Part shown: in pieces, positions 10,472 to 21,679 of the stretch
How the letters are laid out: the number at the start of each line of letters is the position of its first letter
How positions within the stretch are numbered: position 1 is the first letter of the stretch
Source of the DNA: Corylus avellana
Taxonomy: Eukaryota; Streptophyta; Magnoliopsida; Fagales; Betulaceae
Direction: 5' to 3'
Length of the DNA stretch: 64,000 nucleotides
Assembly (NCBI RefSeq): GCF_901000735.1
Contig: NC_081543.1
Location: forward strand, 11,887,921 to 11,951,920
Program-made: the position numbers and the translations under genes
The notes under the pieces: model-generated
Told to the model about the DNA's origin: nothing
The model's input: only the letters and a program-made list of their open reading frames with translations
The model's database searches: none

Positions 10472-10713
10472 TGTTAGAATATTATATTTCCGTAATATTA
10501 TATTCTCCTAATATTCTCAATATATTACGAAAACATTTGATACCGTGTTCATTATTGTAAATATGCTGATTTTATATGATTTTGTAATTATTGTATTTCC
10601 TTTCTTTTAGGGCCTCATTCAACTATAAATAGGTTATTCTATTGTACAATGGAATACACATAAAAAATACAAATTTCTTCTCTACAATTATCTTTCTGTT
10701 GTCTTTTTCTACA
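10472..10713 (+). repeat. 3' LTR of the copia element
   Basis: It runs from TGTTAGAATATTATA to TTTTCTACA and matches 7-246. The 3' flank is CATCT, with no match to the 5' flank. Confidence 0.93.
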
Positions 10714-10846
10714 CATCTTTGTTTAATGAATTGAAGTATTTACAAAAAAAGAAAAAAAAAAAAAAGAAATGATAAAGAAGAAGAAGTCCACACGTCAATG
10801 ACTACAAAAAATCATTTTCTCATAGAGTAATTAATATATATATATA

Positions 10847-11064
10847 TTAGAATTGTCCAATTAGGTCTATTATGTAATCAACAATATATTGTTTCTCTAT
10901 TTAAAGAGGAATTATCAATAACATGAGTTGCTTATTGTTTTAGAATACAGTTTACTGTGTTTTGGAGGTCAAGACTCTCTCGAAGTAGTCATTGGAGATC
11001 ACGGCTCTCTCGAAATAGCCTATTTTTCTTTTCCTATACTTTGTTATTAGTTGCTTCACATCAT
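10847..11064 (+). repeat. LTR-like fragment (tentative)
   Basis: It begins TATTAGAATTGTCC, like the start of plant copia LTRs. It carries a TATA-like CTATTTAAAGAGG near 10899 and duplicated AAGACTCTCTCGAA / CACGGCTCTCTCGAA blocks. It ends near TTGCTTCACA. Neither a partner LTR nor a target duplication was found, so the call is weak. Confidence 0.35.
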
Positions 11065-11150
11065 AGAGAAATAGGATCAAGCTCACGTCTTGGTTTTAGT
11101 CGACGCCGCAATACTATCTAGCGTAATTAATGCAGGGCTAAGAAAACATC

Positions 11151-11339
11151 TTCTTTGACCATTTTGCTAAATCGCTAGTATATCCTTCCAAAAAATTTCG
11201 GAAGAGGTTTCATATTCACAATGAACTTTTTATCCGCATTCACAAAACAATAGTAGCTCATGAAACATATTTTGTCCAAGAAAGAGATATTGATGCTATA
11301 GAAAATGATTACCACAACACAAAATCGGAAACGTGCTAG
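11151..11339 (+). pseudogene. PIF/Harbinger-type transposase fragment (ALP1/HARBI1-like)
   Basis: One frame reads YPSKKFRKRFHIHNELF, followed by VAHETYFVQERDIDA. That resembles the block just N-terminal to the DDE nuclease in plant PIF-type transposases, where FRRRFRM..LFLRIV and a DPYF.QR.D segment are usual. The frame stops at 11337-11339. Neither a start codon nor any catalytic block was found around it. It is a short relic; the family call is by eye. Confidence 0.5.
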
Positions 11340-12072
11340 AGAAAAGAGGAGGGATAGAGGAGGTGAGGCAGGGTTGTTGGAGGAGCAGGGAGTGGTGGTG
11401 GTGGAACGAGATTGGTGAGTTCTGAGGTGAACCTCCTCCTCCCTGGAACTCGCACGGAGGAAAGTGTGGCACTCTCACGACGGAGGAGAGCTCACAAGGG
11501 AGCCAGCTAGGGAGAAAAAGATACAGTAGGATCTATCCAGACTTCAGCAACTATCCTTAAAGAAAGAACACTTTGACAATTCATTCACAATATCAGATTT
11601 AAGAACTGCAAGAACATGATGGTCTCGAGGCAATAATTTAATTTGACAATATATATGTAAAATTAAATTTCTAACCAAAGTTTTGTGGTTGAGAAAGATT
11701 GCGTAGTAAATAGATCGAAAAGATGTCGACCCATATCTAACCAAAGCTGACAAACAATGTCCATAAAACAGTGACCTCTCATGTCGGCCTAAGTTGTTAA
11801 TCATTCATATAATTAAAATTAGCTATTTCATCCATCCTAAAGTCACTTACATCCCAATCAGTTCACATTCTGTACATAATTGATAATTAGTCACATGATT
11901 CTCGCCCTTAAATGTATTGATTAAGTCAACATATATATCAGCTAATTAACAACTTAATCCTTGATCAGCCGCAGCCGGTTATGTAGAAGTTGTTTGGGCT
12001 CACAACAGACCATATGGGGACATATATAGCTAGGCTAGGCAAATATTATGACTTACGTACCAAATCAAGAAG
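11340..12072. other. No gene recognised
   Basis: AT-rich sequence with a purine-rich stretch (about 11335-11420) that opens chance frames. Neither coding signature nor a bounded repeat was seen. Confidence 0.5.
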
Positions 12073-12075
12073 TTA

Positions 12076-12760
12076 GGTCTCGTTTGGTATGCGGAATGAC
12101 TATTCTATTACGAGAAAGAATAAGTATTACTAAGAATGAAAGAAAGTGGAATGGAGTAGCTATAATCCTATTCTTTTATTTGGTAACAACACGTTTGCTC
12201 TCATTGAAATTGTACCAAAATGACTAAAATGCCCAAGTATATATATTAAATTAACTGGAAAAATTGCTTTGAACATGTTTTATATCTTTATTTTTGGTGT
12301 TCTTTCTTTGGATTTATTAGCAGAGCCTGTGCGAATGGACGTGAGGGACGATGTTCATCTACGTTAAAAAACAATACATTTTAGTGTAGATTTGAGTTCT
12401 TCTAGTTTCAATTTTAGCCTAGAAATTAAATTGGTTATTATTTGAATGTATTAGTTCAATTGGTTCTTGAAGGATTTGTTTTGTTTTCTATGTATTATAA
12501 ATTCAAAATAATTTATTTTCCAGGTTTTTTGTTTTTAGGTTTGTATATAATAATAAAAAATTAATAATGGATTTGTTTTTTTTTTTTTGGAAAACCCATC
12601 CATTTCCTCAAGGAATATCTATTCATCTCCTTTGTATTCCGCTTTGTAGGGGAATAGTTATTCCAAAGAAAAGTGAACAACCAAACAAAAGATTTGATAT
12701 TCCATGAGAATATTCATTCTATTACAGGAGTCTATTTCGTTTCATACACCAAACGGGCCT
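12076..12760. mobile_element. Tourist-like MITE, 685 bp
   Basis: The left end GGTCTCGTTTGGTATG and the right end (reverse complement AGGCCCGTTTGGTGTATG) form inverted repeats flanked by TTA at 12073-12075 and 12761-12763. Many GGAATAG/CTATTCC-type words lie inside both ends. No coding capacity is visible. Confidence 0.75.
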
Positions 12761-12787
12761 TTAATATATCATCACATTATTAAATAG

Positions 12788-13694
12788 GGATAAATGCAAA
12801 ATTGGTCATTGTGGTTGGCCTAAATTACAAATCACTCCCAGTGGTATAAAAAATAATTTATAGGTTCCTGTAGTTGTTCTAAATTACAAATCACTCTATG
12901 TAGTATAAAAAATAATTTATAGGTCCTCAGAGTAGGCCAAAATAACAGTTTAGTCCCTTAAATCAATTTACATGTTCTAAAGACAGATGCCAATTTAATA
13001 AAAAGAGTAACTCAATTTTCTTCAACTTAATTTGAAGGAAAACTTTGTCACAATTTATTAACTTAAATGTTGTTTTTATTTATTTTTCAATGGTTAAAAG
13101 ATGTGACCGTCAAATTCTCGCAAAATGCTTCCAAATTGTAGCAATGAAGATGAAATGAGAGAGGGTTGCACACGGAATAAAATTTTGGAGATATAAGAGA
13201 TTATGTTAAATTATTGTAGTAGTATGACTTGGAGTGAGAGTTAATGTGTAATCTTAGCTAGTGGCCTAAAATGATGTGAAAAATTCTAGTTGTCATTTTT
13301 TAAAGTCAAAAATTAATAATAACATGTATCGCGTTTTTATTAGGTATGATGTTACAAAGTTACAGATTCTGTTAAGTTACTTAACGGAAATTGATTTCAT
13401 GGAGTAAACTGTTATTTTGGCCCACCATGATGACCTATAAATTATTTTTTATATCACAGGAAGTGATTTGTAATTTAGGCCAACTATAGGGACCTTTGAT
13501 TTATTTTTTATACCATAGGAAATGATTTGTAATTTAAGCCAACTACATAGACCTATAATTTATTATTTTATATATTATAGGGAATGATTTGTAATTTAGG
13601 CCAATTATATGGACCTATACCTTATTTTTTATACCATATGTAATTAATGATTTGTAATTTAGGCAAACCACATTGACCAATTTTGCATTTATCC
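12788..13694. mobile_element. Inverted-repeat element with about 64-bp internal tandem units
   Basis: The ends GGATAAATGCAAAATTGGTC (left) and its complement (right, ending about 13694) are long inverted repeats. Within each arm a unit of about 64 bp is tandemly repeated: about two copies on the left and four on the right (about 13424-13685). Each unit carries GATTTGTAATTTAGGCCAA or its complement. The structure resembles a Mutator-like MITE. No clean target duplication could be fixed. Confidence 0.7.
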
Positions 13695-15190
13695 ATATTA
13701 AGTATATATAAGTAATGCTATTTTTCTTACACATTTTATACTGAATTAGGATTCTTCCCAATTCAAATATATATAGTTGGTTATATTGGATGGGTACTTT
13801 TGTGTGAAAATACAAAAATACTCTTTAAATATAACTGCGTAGATATTGATAGGATCCTGTTTCTTTTGTATTGGTTGATGTTGCGAGTTTTAAGTGGCTT
13901 TCCATAGCAATTACTTAAAAAAAGTGTTTAATATACGTCTCCACAATCGATATAGAATAAGCGTGATAAATAAAGGTAAAAATGCGTAAGAAGATGCTAA
14001 CATAAGTTAAAATTTAGAATAGCATAGCCTATATTATAATAAGGAATATTGAGAACACGTCACCGTAGTGTAATAAGCCCTCTTGGTATAAGGAAAAATA
14101 ACTCATGCATAACTTATAATAACGAGGCATTAATGTAAGATTCCATGATTAATTATAACCACAGCACGGAAAAACTAGGACCAAGACACTAGTAATTAAT
14201 TAAAATGCTAATGCAATATATATATACCGACAAATTTGGATGCTTCCACGTACGTAACAAATCTTCTTTTTTTAATAGAAAAAAAAAATTAAACACGTAT
14301 CCTATAAACCCTAATTTCTGTTACCGAGGAATGGTTGACATTGATCCGATAAGTAAATTAATTAATTAAAACTACAATAATCCTGGCCTTAATGATGTGA
14401 TGGAGTTTATTGCTACACAAAACAAAGTGTCAGTCTTCTATTTCTGATCCGTGTTGGTCGCCACAACTTGTATAATTTTATATGTCAGAAACAAACACAT
14501 ATATTGCTTCCAATGTTGTCGGGAACCCGAGGAAGAACACATTAATTAATTAATTAATTAATTAATTATTTATCGTATGTAATTTAACAAAATTCTGCTT
14601 GCTTTCTTTGACTTCAAAGTCAAGGAATGGAAACTTTCATCATCCACCAGGCTAGCCCTAGATAATCATCCATAGGGTTAGCTGAGCACCATAGTATTTT
14701 TGTTCAAACCCTAATTACTTTTATAACCACATATATATTTTAATTTAAGAAACGAGATCCCATGGTACTTCCAATGCTGAAATTTATTAGTCCTTGTATG
14801 CAGTCAGAGGCCAATAAGGTCAAAAACTTACTTCATAGGGTACTTAACTCTATTTCTTACAGAGTTATAGGGTGGCCATTGACCAGCCTAGGAAATATAA
14901 GGTTATTATTATTATTATTATTAAATAAAAAAAAATAAAAAAATGGCATTGCTACTTGCTGAGAGAGTTTTTGTCCTGGGATGATGTATGCATGGTTTCT
15001 TTTATTACCCGTGTTTTGTGAACACGTCTAGAGAGAAAAAGCCCTACAATGGTGGGGATGATGAAGATGTTGGTTGAGAGTTTTGACTGTCTGTTAATGA
15101 AAGGGGGGTGGGGGACCCCACAGATTATATCCAGAAAGAAAGATCAGAGCCATGGATGATGGGTGACACCCAAAAGCAAAGGTTAGATAG
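13695..15190. other. AT-rich intergenic sequence, no gene
   Basis: No coding signature was seen. It contains a (TTAA)n microsatellite at about 14539-14568 and a short ATT run near 14903-14921. Confidence 0.5.
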
Positions 15191-15193
15191 ATA

Positions 15194-15195
<2 letters not shown>

Positions 15196-15235
<40 letters not shown>
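15196..15235. repeat. (AT)n microsatellite
   Basis: About 19 AT dinucleotides in a row. Long pure AT runs of this type are length-variable. Confidence 0.9.
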
Positions 15236-15241
<6 letters not shown>

Positions 15242-15769
15242 AAACAAAGGTAACGCTTACCGATGCTTATAGGCAGGGGGAGGGGGTTAAAGGTATTAAA
15301 AGCTTTGCATCATCTTTCTATATGCCCAAGATAATTGATTCTACTTTTTTCATGAAAAGGGGAAAAAAAGAGGAAAATTAAAACCTTTGTTTCTCACAAG
15401 CTATATGGGAACTAATTATCTTTGGATACTATTTCAACCTTTTTGTCCACCAATTTGCTCTTTTTTGCTCCTGGAATGGAACCAATCACTTAGACAAAAC
15501 CTACATTGATTTGATTGCTCCTCTTTTCTTTTCTTTTCTTCTTTCTTTCTTTTATTTTTTTATTTTTTTAATTTTTGTAAATTTTTTTATTTAATTTTGG
15601 GGCTTTCTTGTTATCCCCATCCTATGTACGTACTCTCTATTCCATCTATTTCAACCCATAAACCATTTAATGGCAAAATCTAACCTATATATACACGTCA
15701 TTTTGCTTGTTATTTTGGCAAATAGGTCACTTTGAAGTAGCTATCTGATCTTCGTTTGATTGAGTTTAG

Positions 15770-16128
15770 AGTATCTTTGGGATCGTATTCGGAAATAAAG
15801 CTCCTAAAGTTTAAAAAACTTCATTTTTAAGTTTTTCTGAAAAGTACCTTTTGTCTATTCTTAGAGTAAAAAAAGTTAATAAATACTCTTAGTTTTTTTT
15901 ACCAAACATACGAGCTTTTTGTTTGGTACAATTTTTTAGAAAAAACTATATTTTTAAACTTTTTTTAAAAGTGCGTTTTGACCATTTTAAGAATAAAGAA
16001 AGTAAAAAAAAAATACTTTTGAAATTTTTTTTATCAAATAGACAAGCTTAATTTTTGTTTGACACACCTAATTTTAAGGTACTAAAAGTACTTGTTAAGC
16101 TCCTTAACACAATCCAAAACACGTTCCT
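15770..16128. mobile_element. Probable MITE (weak)
   Basis: The ends GGATCGTATTCGGAAAT and (reverse complement) GGAACGTGTTTTGGATT are roughly inverted. The body is rich in AAAAGT.C/GTACTTTT words, as in the better-defined element at 40295-40761. No target duplication was found. Confidence 0.35.
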
Positions 16129-16853
16129 AGTCTTTTTATAGTATTACACAAAGGCGGCCGCTAATTAACGAAATCGTAACCTACTATTAATTATCTAAAC
16201 ACTCTCTGAATGTATTTTTTTTGTAATTCTTAAATTTTATTTCGAGTGATCTGGACATGTTCAGAAGTGTATAATTTAAACTCTATAAATCAAACTTAAA
16301 TCTCAAACCAGTTTATTTTCACAAGACGTTTATCCTAATTGCTATAAAGGGAAGAGTGATACCAATTAAAGAACAAAGGCTCGCTCTATATGTCATATAT
16401 TAATGAGACATCTTAACCTATTACGTAAAAGTTTTCAAAATAGGTGATATGTCAACTTTGGAGAAGCACCAACAGATATCATTCAAGATTTTATTTCCAG
16501 AGTGATTTCCGTGCAAAAGGAGATGAGACCACTAGGACCTAGTTGAACATTTCCCTAATCAATCAAGTAGATGGCCAAATTAGTATAGTTAACAACAATA
16601 ACAATAGTTAAATGTACTTATCTGATGCAAATTTTAGGTAGAATTCATCGTTGAAAATCGGCTTTTAAAAGGACAGTAGCCAAGAGCTGATTTATGTATG
16701 ATTAAAATTGTACTTAATTAAACCGTGTTAGATACTTAGTTACGTAACATATAAACCATCACTCTCTGCAACGGATGTCTACATGATGATAGACATTTTT
16801 CTTTTGATGCTTCCACTCATCTATTAGTATTAAATGACTTAATTAATACTATG

Positions 16854-17282
16854 AGAAAAATACATTTTACCCTCCTGAACTATCCACACATTTGCACTTT
16901 GACATCCAATATTTAAAAAGTGACACTTGACCCCCCCCCCAGCCCCAAACTTCCAAATTGTTGCAATTCGACCATTTTGACTTCTTCTTTTTTCCCAAAA
17001 TGCTCACATCCCAAGTTAAAAAAAATAAAAATTAAAAATTAAGGGTTGTTCGGTAGCCACCCCTAGGCCCAACTGGGGTGGCCGGCCATTCCTTAAATTT
17101 TTATTTTTATTTTTAACTTGAGATGGGGGCATTTTGGAAAGAAAAAAAAAAAAAAAGGTTAGAATGGTCGAATTGCAACAATTTGGAAGTTTTGGGAGGA
17201 GGGGTCAAGTGTCACTTTTTAAACATTGGAGGTCAAAGTGCAAATGAGTAGATAGTTCAGGGAGGTAAAATATATTTTCCCA
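16854..17282. mobile_element. Foldback Mutator-like MITE
   Basis: Two arms of about 200 bp are inverted copies (left begins GAGAAAAATACATTTTACC; right, reversed, GGGAAAATATATTTTACC) around a centre with GGGGTGGCCGGCC. The 10-bp direct repeat TAATACTATG lies at 16844-16853 and 17283-17292; 9-10 bp is the usual Mutator-type target duplication. The ends are uncertain by one to two bases. Confidence 0.8.
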
Positions 17283-17563
17283 TAATACTATGTTATACAT
17301 AGTACCAAGACATTTTAATCTGACCTAGCTATAAGTTGTTTCTTCTGTGACCGACTAGAAAACCACATGCCATTTGATCTCAAACTCAACAAGTTACGTT
17401 TGATCCCCTACTCAATGTGATGGGTGTGGCTCTTATACCAAATGTTACAAACATAGGGAAGAACTAACCTTTAAAAATCGACTTGCAAAGGGAAGGTGCC
17501 CAAGAGCTTTTTATACACACGGTTATATATATATTGAAGCCATGTAGGATAGTTAGGGTTATA

Positions 17564-18045
17564 ACATTATCACAAAAGTTTAAGTTAATATGAAATAATC
17601 AATTTAATCATTTAATTAATATTCTAAAACTCCTACTCACGTGAAGATTAAGACTTTCCCTCAATAAGTGAGACATAATACGTGAAATATTTAACTAAAA
17701 TGAGAGGTGAATTATGGAGATATTGTTTGAACTAACTTTTGTTATGATACCATATTAAATCACCATTTATCTCAAAAATTTAAGTTTATTGGTGAATTCA
17801 GTCATTGTATTTATAATCTAAAACCAATATATGAGACCCAACAAGTATATTCTAACACCAATAAATGAATTAGCCTAACACACACACACACACACACACA
17901 CACAGAATAGTATATTGAAATGTGAGGTGAATTGTATGTTTGCTATCTTCATCTCATTCGGATCTGTTAAATCACCAGTACTTATCCCAAAAGGTTAAGT
18001 TAATACGAAGAGATAAATTTAATCATTTAATTATTACTTTAACAT
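17564..18045 (-). repeat. Cluster of short LTR-like (TRIM/SMART-type) fragments
   Basis: Read on the minus strand, sequence like TTAAATTTATC...CTTTTGGGATAA.TGGTGATTTAA runs into a TGGTATCA-type primer site (forward TGATACCATATTAAATCACC at 17737). Three related copies lie near 17564-17630, 17745-17825 and 17955-18045. A (CA)n microsatellite at about 17878-17903 separates two of them. Confidence 0.55.
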
Positions 18046-18384
18046 GATGTACATCAAATGAGCAATAATGTATCTTGAATAAAACATGCTCGTCCAGAAT
18101 CTTCAAGATTTTCACAACACTTTAATTTGAGTCTAAGTACACCACTTAGTCCATGACTTTTAAATTGCAACAAAGTGTTTTCGACATAGAATTAGTCAAC
18201 ATAAAACCTAACACATTGAAATAACATATTAGAAATGCTTTTTGCAATAGGTTCATCCCAATGGGGACCATGGCTTATCCAACACATAACATTTGATACG
18301 AAGACTGTTTGACATTCTTATTCACTTGATCACGACTCAAAATTGTAGTACACCACAACGCTTAAGCCTCGAGTGTCAGACTTA

Positions 18385-18868
18385 GAATGAGTTTGGCATT
18401 GCTATTATTTTCGTAGACTAAAAGTGTGATTTTACCAAATCGCAAAAAATGAACCTTTTGAGAGTGTTTTTGAAAAAACTGCAATTTACAAGATTTTAAA
18501 GGCTATATAAAATGTGATTTTACAAAATGCTTAACTGCATTCACTTAAAAAAAAAAAAAAAAAACAAGAGTGACATGGTTATTTGGGGTGCTTTTGGCCA
18601 AAAAAAAGCCCCAAATGATTTAGCAACACTTGAATAGAGGCACTTGGAGCACGCCTAAATATATAGCAACTGGAATTCAATTTCCCAACGCTTTTTCAGT
18701 TAAAAATGCCTCGAAAATGGGGCATATGAGAAGGGGGCGTTTTGCTTTGTTCAAGCGTCCCCTTTTGAAAGAGGGCTACCATTTTCCAAATGTTTTTTGA
18801 ATCACACGTTTTAAAATTCACTATTTGTAGAAATCAAACATATTGACATCACAAATCCAAACGGATCC
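18385..18868. mobile_element. Tourist-like MITE, 484 bp
   Basis: The ends GAATGAGTTTGGCATTG and (reverse complement) GGATCCGTTTGGATTTG are imperfect inverted repeats flanked by TTA at 18382-18384 and 18869-18871. The body repeats GTGATTTTACxAAATCGCA-type words. No coding frame is present. Confidence 0.5.
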
Positions 18869-19026
18869 TTAGTCTATTAATGCTTTGGAAAATCAAAAGG
18901 CATATTGCTATGTATTTGAGAGTTAATTCCAGATAGAAATTAATGGGACATGCAGCCAAATCAAACGAGATTATTAGCTCCTAAAATAAACATTCAATTA
19001 TTTTCATGCATGGTAAAAACAGCTAC

Positions 19027-19643
19027 TACAGGTTCTCAGCTTGGAGGAGGGAGGAAGCCTTGCTCCTCCTCCCCATCTTCACTCCTGATCTTCCTCCACC
19101 CCACACCGCTTGGTGCCCCATAGCACAGCGGCCATCGTGACTCTGCCTTGCTATCTGCACCGTGCTACCGATCTCCACTGCATCTCTCCATCGCCTTTTT
19201 TTTTGCGCCGCCGGCAGCCTCCTCCGATGTTTGCCGCTATGTTGTGGTTTTTTTGTTATTGTTTTTTTTTTTTTCCTGTATTTTCTTGCTTGTTTTGTTG
19301 TCCTGGTATTTGGGCTTAGGACGTGAATAATTTTTTGGCATTTTGGGTCGAGAAGGACTAGTTTTGGTGTAGTGCTTTTGCTCATGCCTGGAGAATGACT
19401 ACCTATGTCCCAGATTGAATTTGCAGCGGGCATATCTGTTCTATAAGCTGAAGATTGGGCATGAGTTAGCGGATGTAGACATCATAGGATTTCAATGTAG
19501 GATTTGAATGTTTTTGACCTCTATGACATGTAATCCTTTAATTTCGGCTATGAATTGAGCTTTATACTCTATGATTATAAGATCTTTTATGCTCTTGATT
19601 ATTCATGAATGAAATCGGAATAAATTTCTCTTAAAAAAAAACA
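19027..19643 (+). mobile_element. Retroposed sequence (5'-truncated LINE or processed transcript)
   Basis: A perfect 12-bp direct repeat AAAAACAGCTAC flanks the segment (19015-19026 and 19644-19655). The segment ends in AATGAAATCGGAATAAATT...CTT followed by an A-rich tail (19633-19643). A target duplication of this length plus a poly(A) tail is the mark of target-primed reverse transcription by a LINE machinery. The 5' third is GC-rich and pyrimidine-rich. No protein was recognised, so it may be a LINE 3' end or a copy of a host mRNA's untranslated region. Confidence 0.75.
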
Positions 19644-19655
19644 AAAAACAGCTAC

Positions 19656-20440
19656 CTAGTACAACATAAACTTTGTAGTTTATGTTGTAGTTTGCTTTTA
19701 TTGTCTCAATTATATATCAAACAACATCAAAATGATCTTTACCTTTCGATTATTGTCCTGCCTTTTCGATGTAATGCATGATGTTAATTTGTTCCCAACC
19801 CAGATCTAGAAATCAAGAACATTTTGAACTGCATGTCTACTGATCTATGGACCTGTTGAGTGCAAGAAATTCTCTACTCCAACCTATTTTTTATTTTTGA
19901 TGGCTACACCGACCTAAATTTATTCATAGCATCATCCATGAATTAAATGGTTTCAAAACATATATAATATTTTTCATCTGGGTCCCTGCAATAAAAATTC
20001 AGCCACGTGCATTTATAATTGGCCAATAATTAATGTACGTAATTTTAATACCCTTTTCCTTAATAATAATAATAGTAATGCTAATTGTTGCCATCGTTCA
20101 ATTCATGACAGCAAGTTTTATTTTTTTTTTTGTTTTTCTTTAATTTTTTTTTCCCATTTTAGGAATAATGAGTTTGGCTCTAAGGGGGATTGAAGCCAAT
20201 GAGATTTGTGTTATGAAGTACAGTCTGCAGATTATATTCTTCTCTTTTGGTTCAATTGATCCCACCTGATCTCTCTTATACAAAAGCCTTTTCCGTCCTC
20301 ACATGAGAGCCATTTTGATTCGGTTTCCCCTTATTCCTTAGCCATTCATTTTTTTTTTTTTCTCTTTTTAGCAGGTCCTACCAAATATTGGTGAATAACT
20401 TACTTCCTATTTTAACTTAATTATTAGCAAATGTATTAGG
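19656..20440. other. AT-rich intergenic sequence, no gene
   Basis: Contains homopolymer T tracts and no coding signature. Confidence 0.5.
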
Positions 20441-20877
20441 GAGATTGACATGTTGGAGAGTCTTTTAGTGAGATAATAATGTAGCATTTTGGGATACTAC
20501 TTAACCCAAAAAGCTTAGGCCTATAGGCTATAGGTTTACACTCACACGTGCATACTCAACAATATCCTCCTCACGTGTTAATCTACCACCATATTGCCAC
20601 ACTCCCCCTCAAACGGAAGCTTTTATCGATCTTATAAATATGGACGGTTTTCCATAATATAACTTTTCATACAAACCACTATTGCGATCTTAGTGTCCCA
20701 CATTGATTAAATTTAATCTTAACCATGTAGATATATAAGTTCTTGGACTCCCTTTTCCTTGTAACCCGGTTTTTAGTAGTGAATTCTAACCAACGGTGGT
20801 TTGTATCAACCACACACCACCAACAGCTCTAATATCATTTATTAGGAAGATTGACACAGCTTTGAAGAGTTTTTTAG
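20441..20877. repeat. LTR-derived segment bounded by related 50-bp sequences
   Basis: TATTAGGGAGATTGACATG (about 20430) and TATTAGGAAGATTGACACA (about 20841) are diverged direct repeats around a stretch with LTR-like features: GTGTCCCACATTGATTAAAT, TATATAAGTTCTTGG and CCTTGTAACCCGG. This suggests a decayed small LTR element. No primer site or polypurine tract was located with confidence. Confidence 0.4.
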
Positions 20878-20879
20878 TA

Positions 20880-21222
20880 GGAAAAAGTCCACATTCTCCC
20901 ATCAAACTACCACTTAATTGATAATGTTCTCCCAAATTTTCAATTGAAACAATGTTCCCCCAAACTACCCAAAATTATTAATGTCCCCCTAATGATGAAA
21001 ATACCCTTAATAAAATAATAAATATTCTTAAAAAAAAAAAACCAAGATGCGGAAATTTTATTTATTTTTTCTTTTTTTTTTACTTAAAGATTTTTTTTTT
21101 TTTTTTTTGAAATGTATTTGAATATTTTTGTCTTATTAAAAAAGAACAGGATTATTTTTGTCCTTTAATTTGTTGGCCTTGAGGGGGACATTGTCAATTG
21201 AATAGTGCGGACTTTTCCCTTT
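20880..21222. mobile_element. MITE-like inverted-repeat element
   Basis: Left GGAAAAAGTCCACATTCTCCC pairs with right (reverse complement) GGGAAAAGTCCGCACTATTC. The flanking duplication is unclear. A related left half occurs at about 56322-56410. Confidence 0.5.
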
Positions 21223-21248
21223 TGTAAGACTATAAAAAATCATGTTAA

Positions 21249-21679
21249 TGAGTCTGTCTATGCAGCTGCCAAATTGAGGCAGCCAAGCGTCGTCCAACAC
21301 GTGGCTGCCTCTAAAAAATAAAATAATAATAATAAATAAAAAAATGGAAATGAAAATTCTGTTTTTTTTTTTTTGTTTTTTTTTTTTTTTTCCTTTGAGC
21401 TAAATTTCTATGAACTAATATTTGGGTTCTAATGCCTTAAAACTCGTTTTTGAATTCAAAACTAAAACTTAGGGGTGGAAGGTTAACCTTTAGGGATGGC
21501 ATCACCCTAAAAGGATTCAGTCATCCTAAATTTGATGCTAATGCCTCAAATTTGGTACTTATGCTTCAAATTCGGTCATCCATAATCTCCTTGTAACCTC
21601 TTTCCTCTTCAATTAAAAAGAAAATAAAAAAATGACAGACGCTTGGCTGACTCAATTTGGCAGTCGAAAATCTCTACTC
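21249..21679. mobile_element. MITE, 431 bp, with 8-bp target duplication
   Basis: CATGTTAA occurs exactly at 21241-21248 and 21680-21687. Just inside the ends, GCTGCCAAATTGAGGCAGCC (left) and the complement of GACTGCCAAATTGAGTCAGC (right) form strong inverted repeats. The outermost 15-20 bp are more diverged. An 8-bp duplication fits hAT, or a decayed Mutator type. No coding capacity. Confidence 0.72.

Larger units (their letters stand above)
7..10713 (+). mobile_element. Decayed Ty1/copia LTR retrotransposon, interrupted by nested insertions
   Basis: Two about 240-bp direct LTRs (7-246 and 10472-10713) enclose a tRNA-Met-type primer binding site, gag with a CCHC knuckle, protease, integrase, reverse transcriptase and RNase H in the copia order (integrase before RT), and a purine-rich tract before the 3' LTR. 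The pol frame is split by a 5.7-kb insertion at 1901-7611. Many in-frame stops and several frameshifts make the element non-autonomous. By eye the LTRs differ at about 16 of 240 positions plus one 2-bp indel. The 5' LTR starts TA instead of TG. The five bases outside each LTR (TAACC and CATCT) do not match, so no target duplication is visible. This may mean recombination or decay at one end. Confidence 0.95.

Noticed and set aside
10714..10780. Extra target-site or second LTR end next to the copia 3' LTR
   Set aside because: Only an A-rich run was found; no repeat of the 5' flank.
19026..19433. 135-codon minus-strand frame
   Set aside because: It lies within the retroposed segment, antisense to its A-tail, in GC/pyrimidine-rich sequence; no domain is seen.
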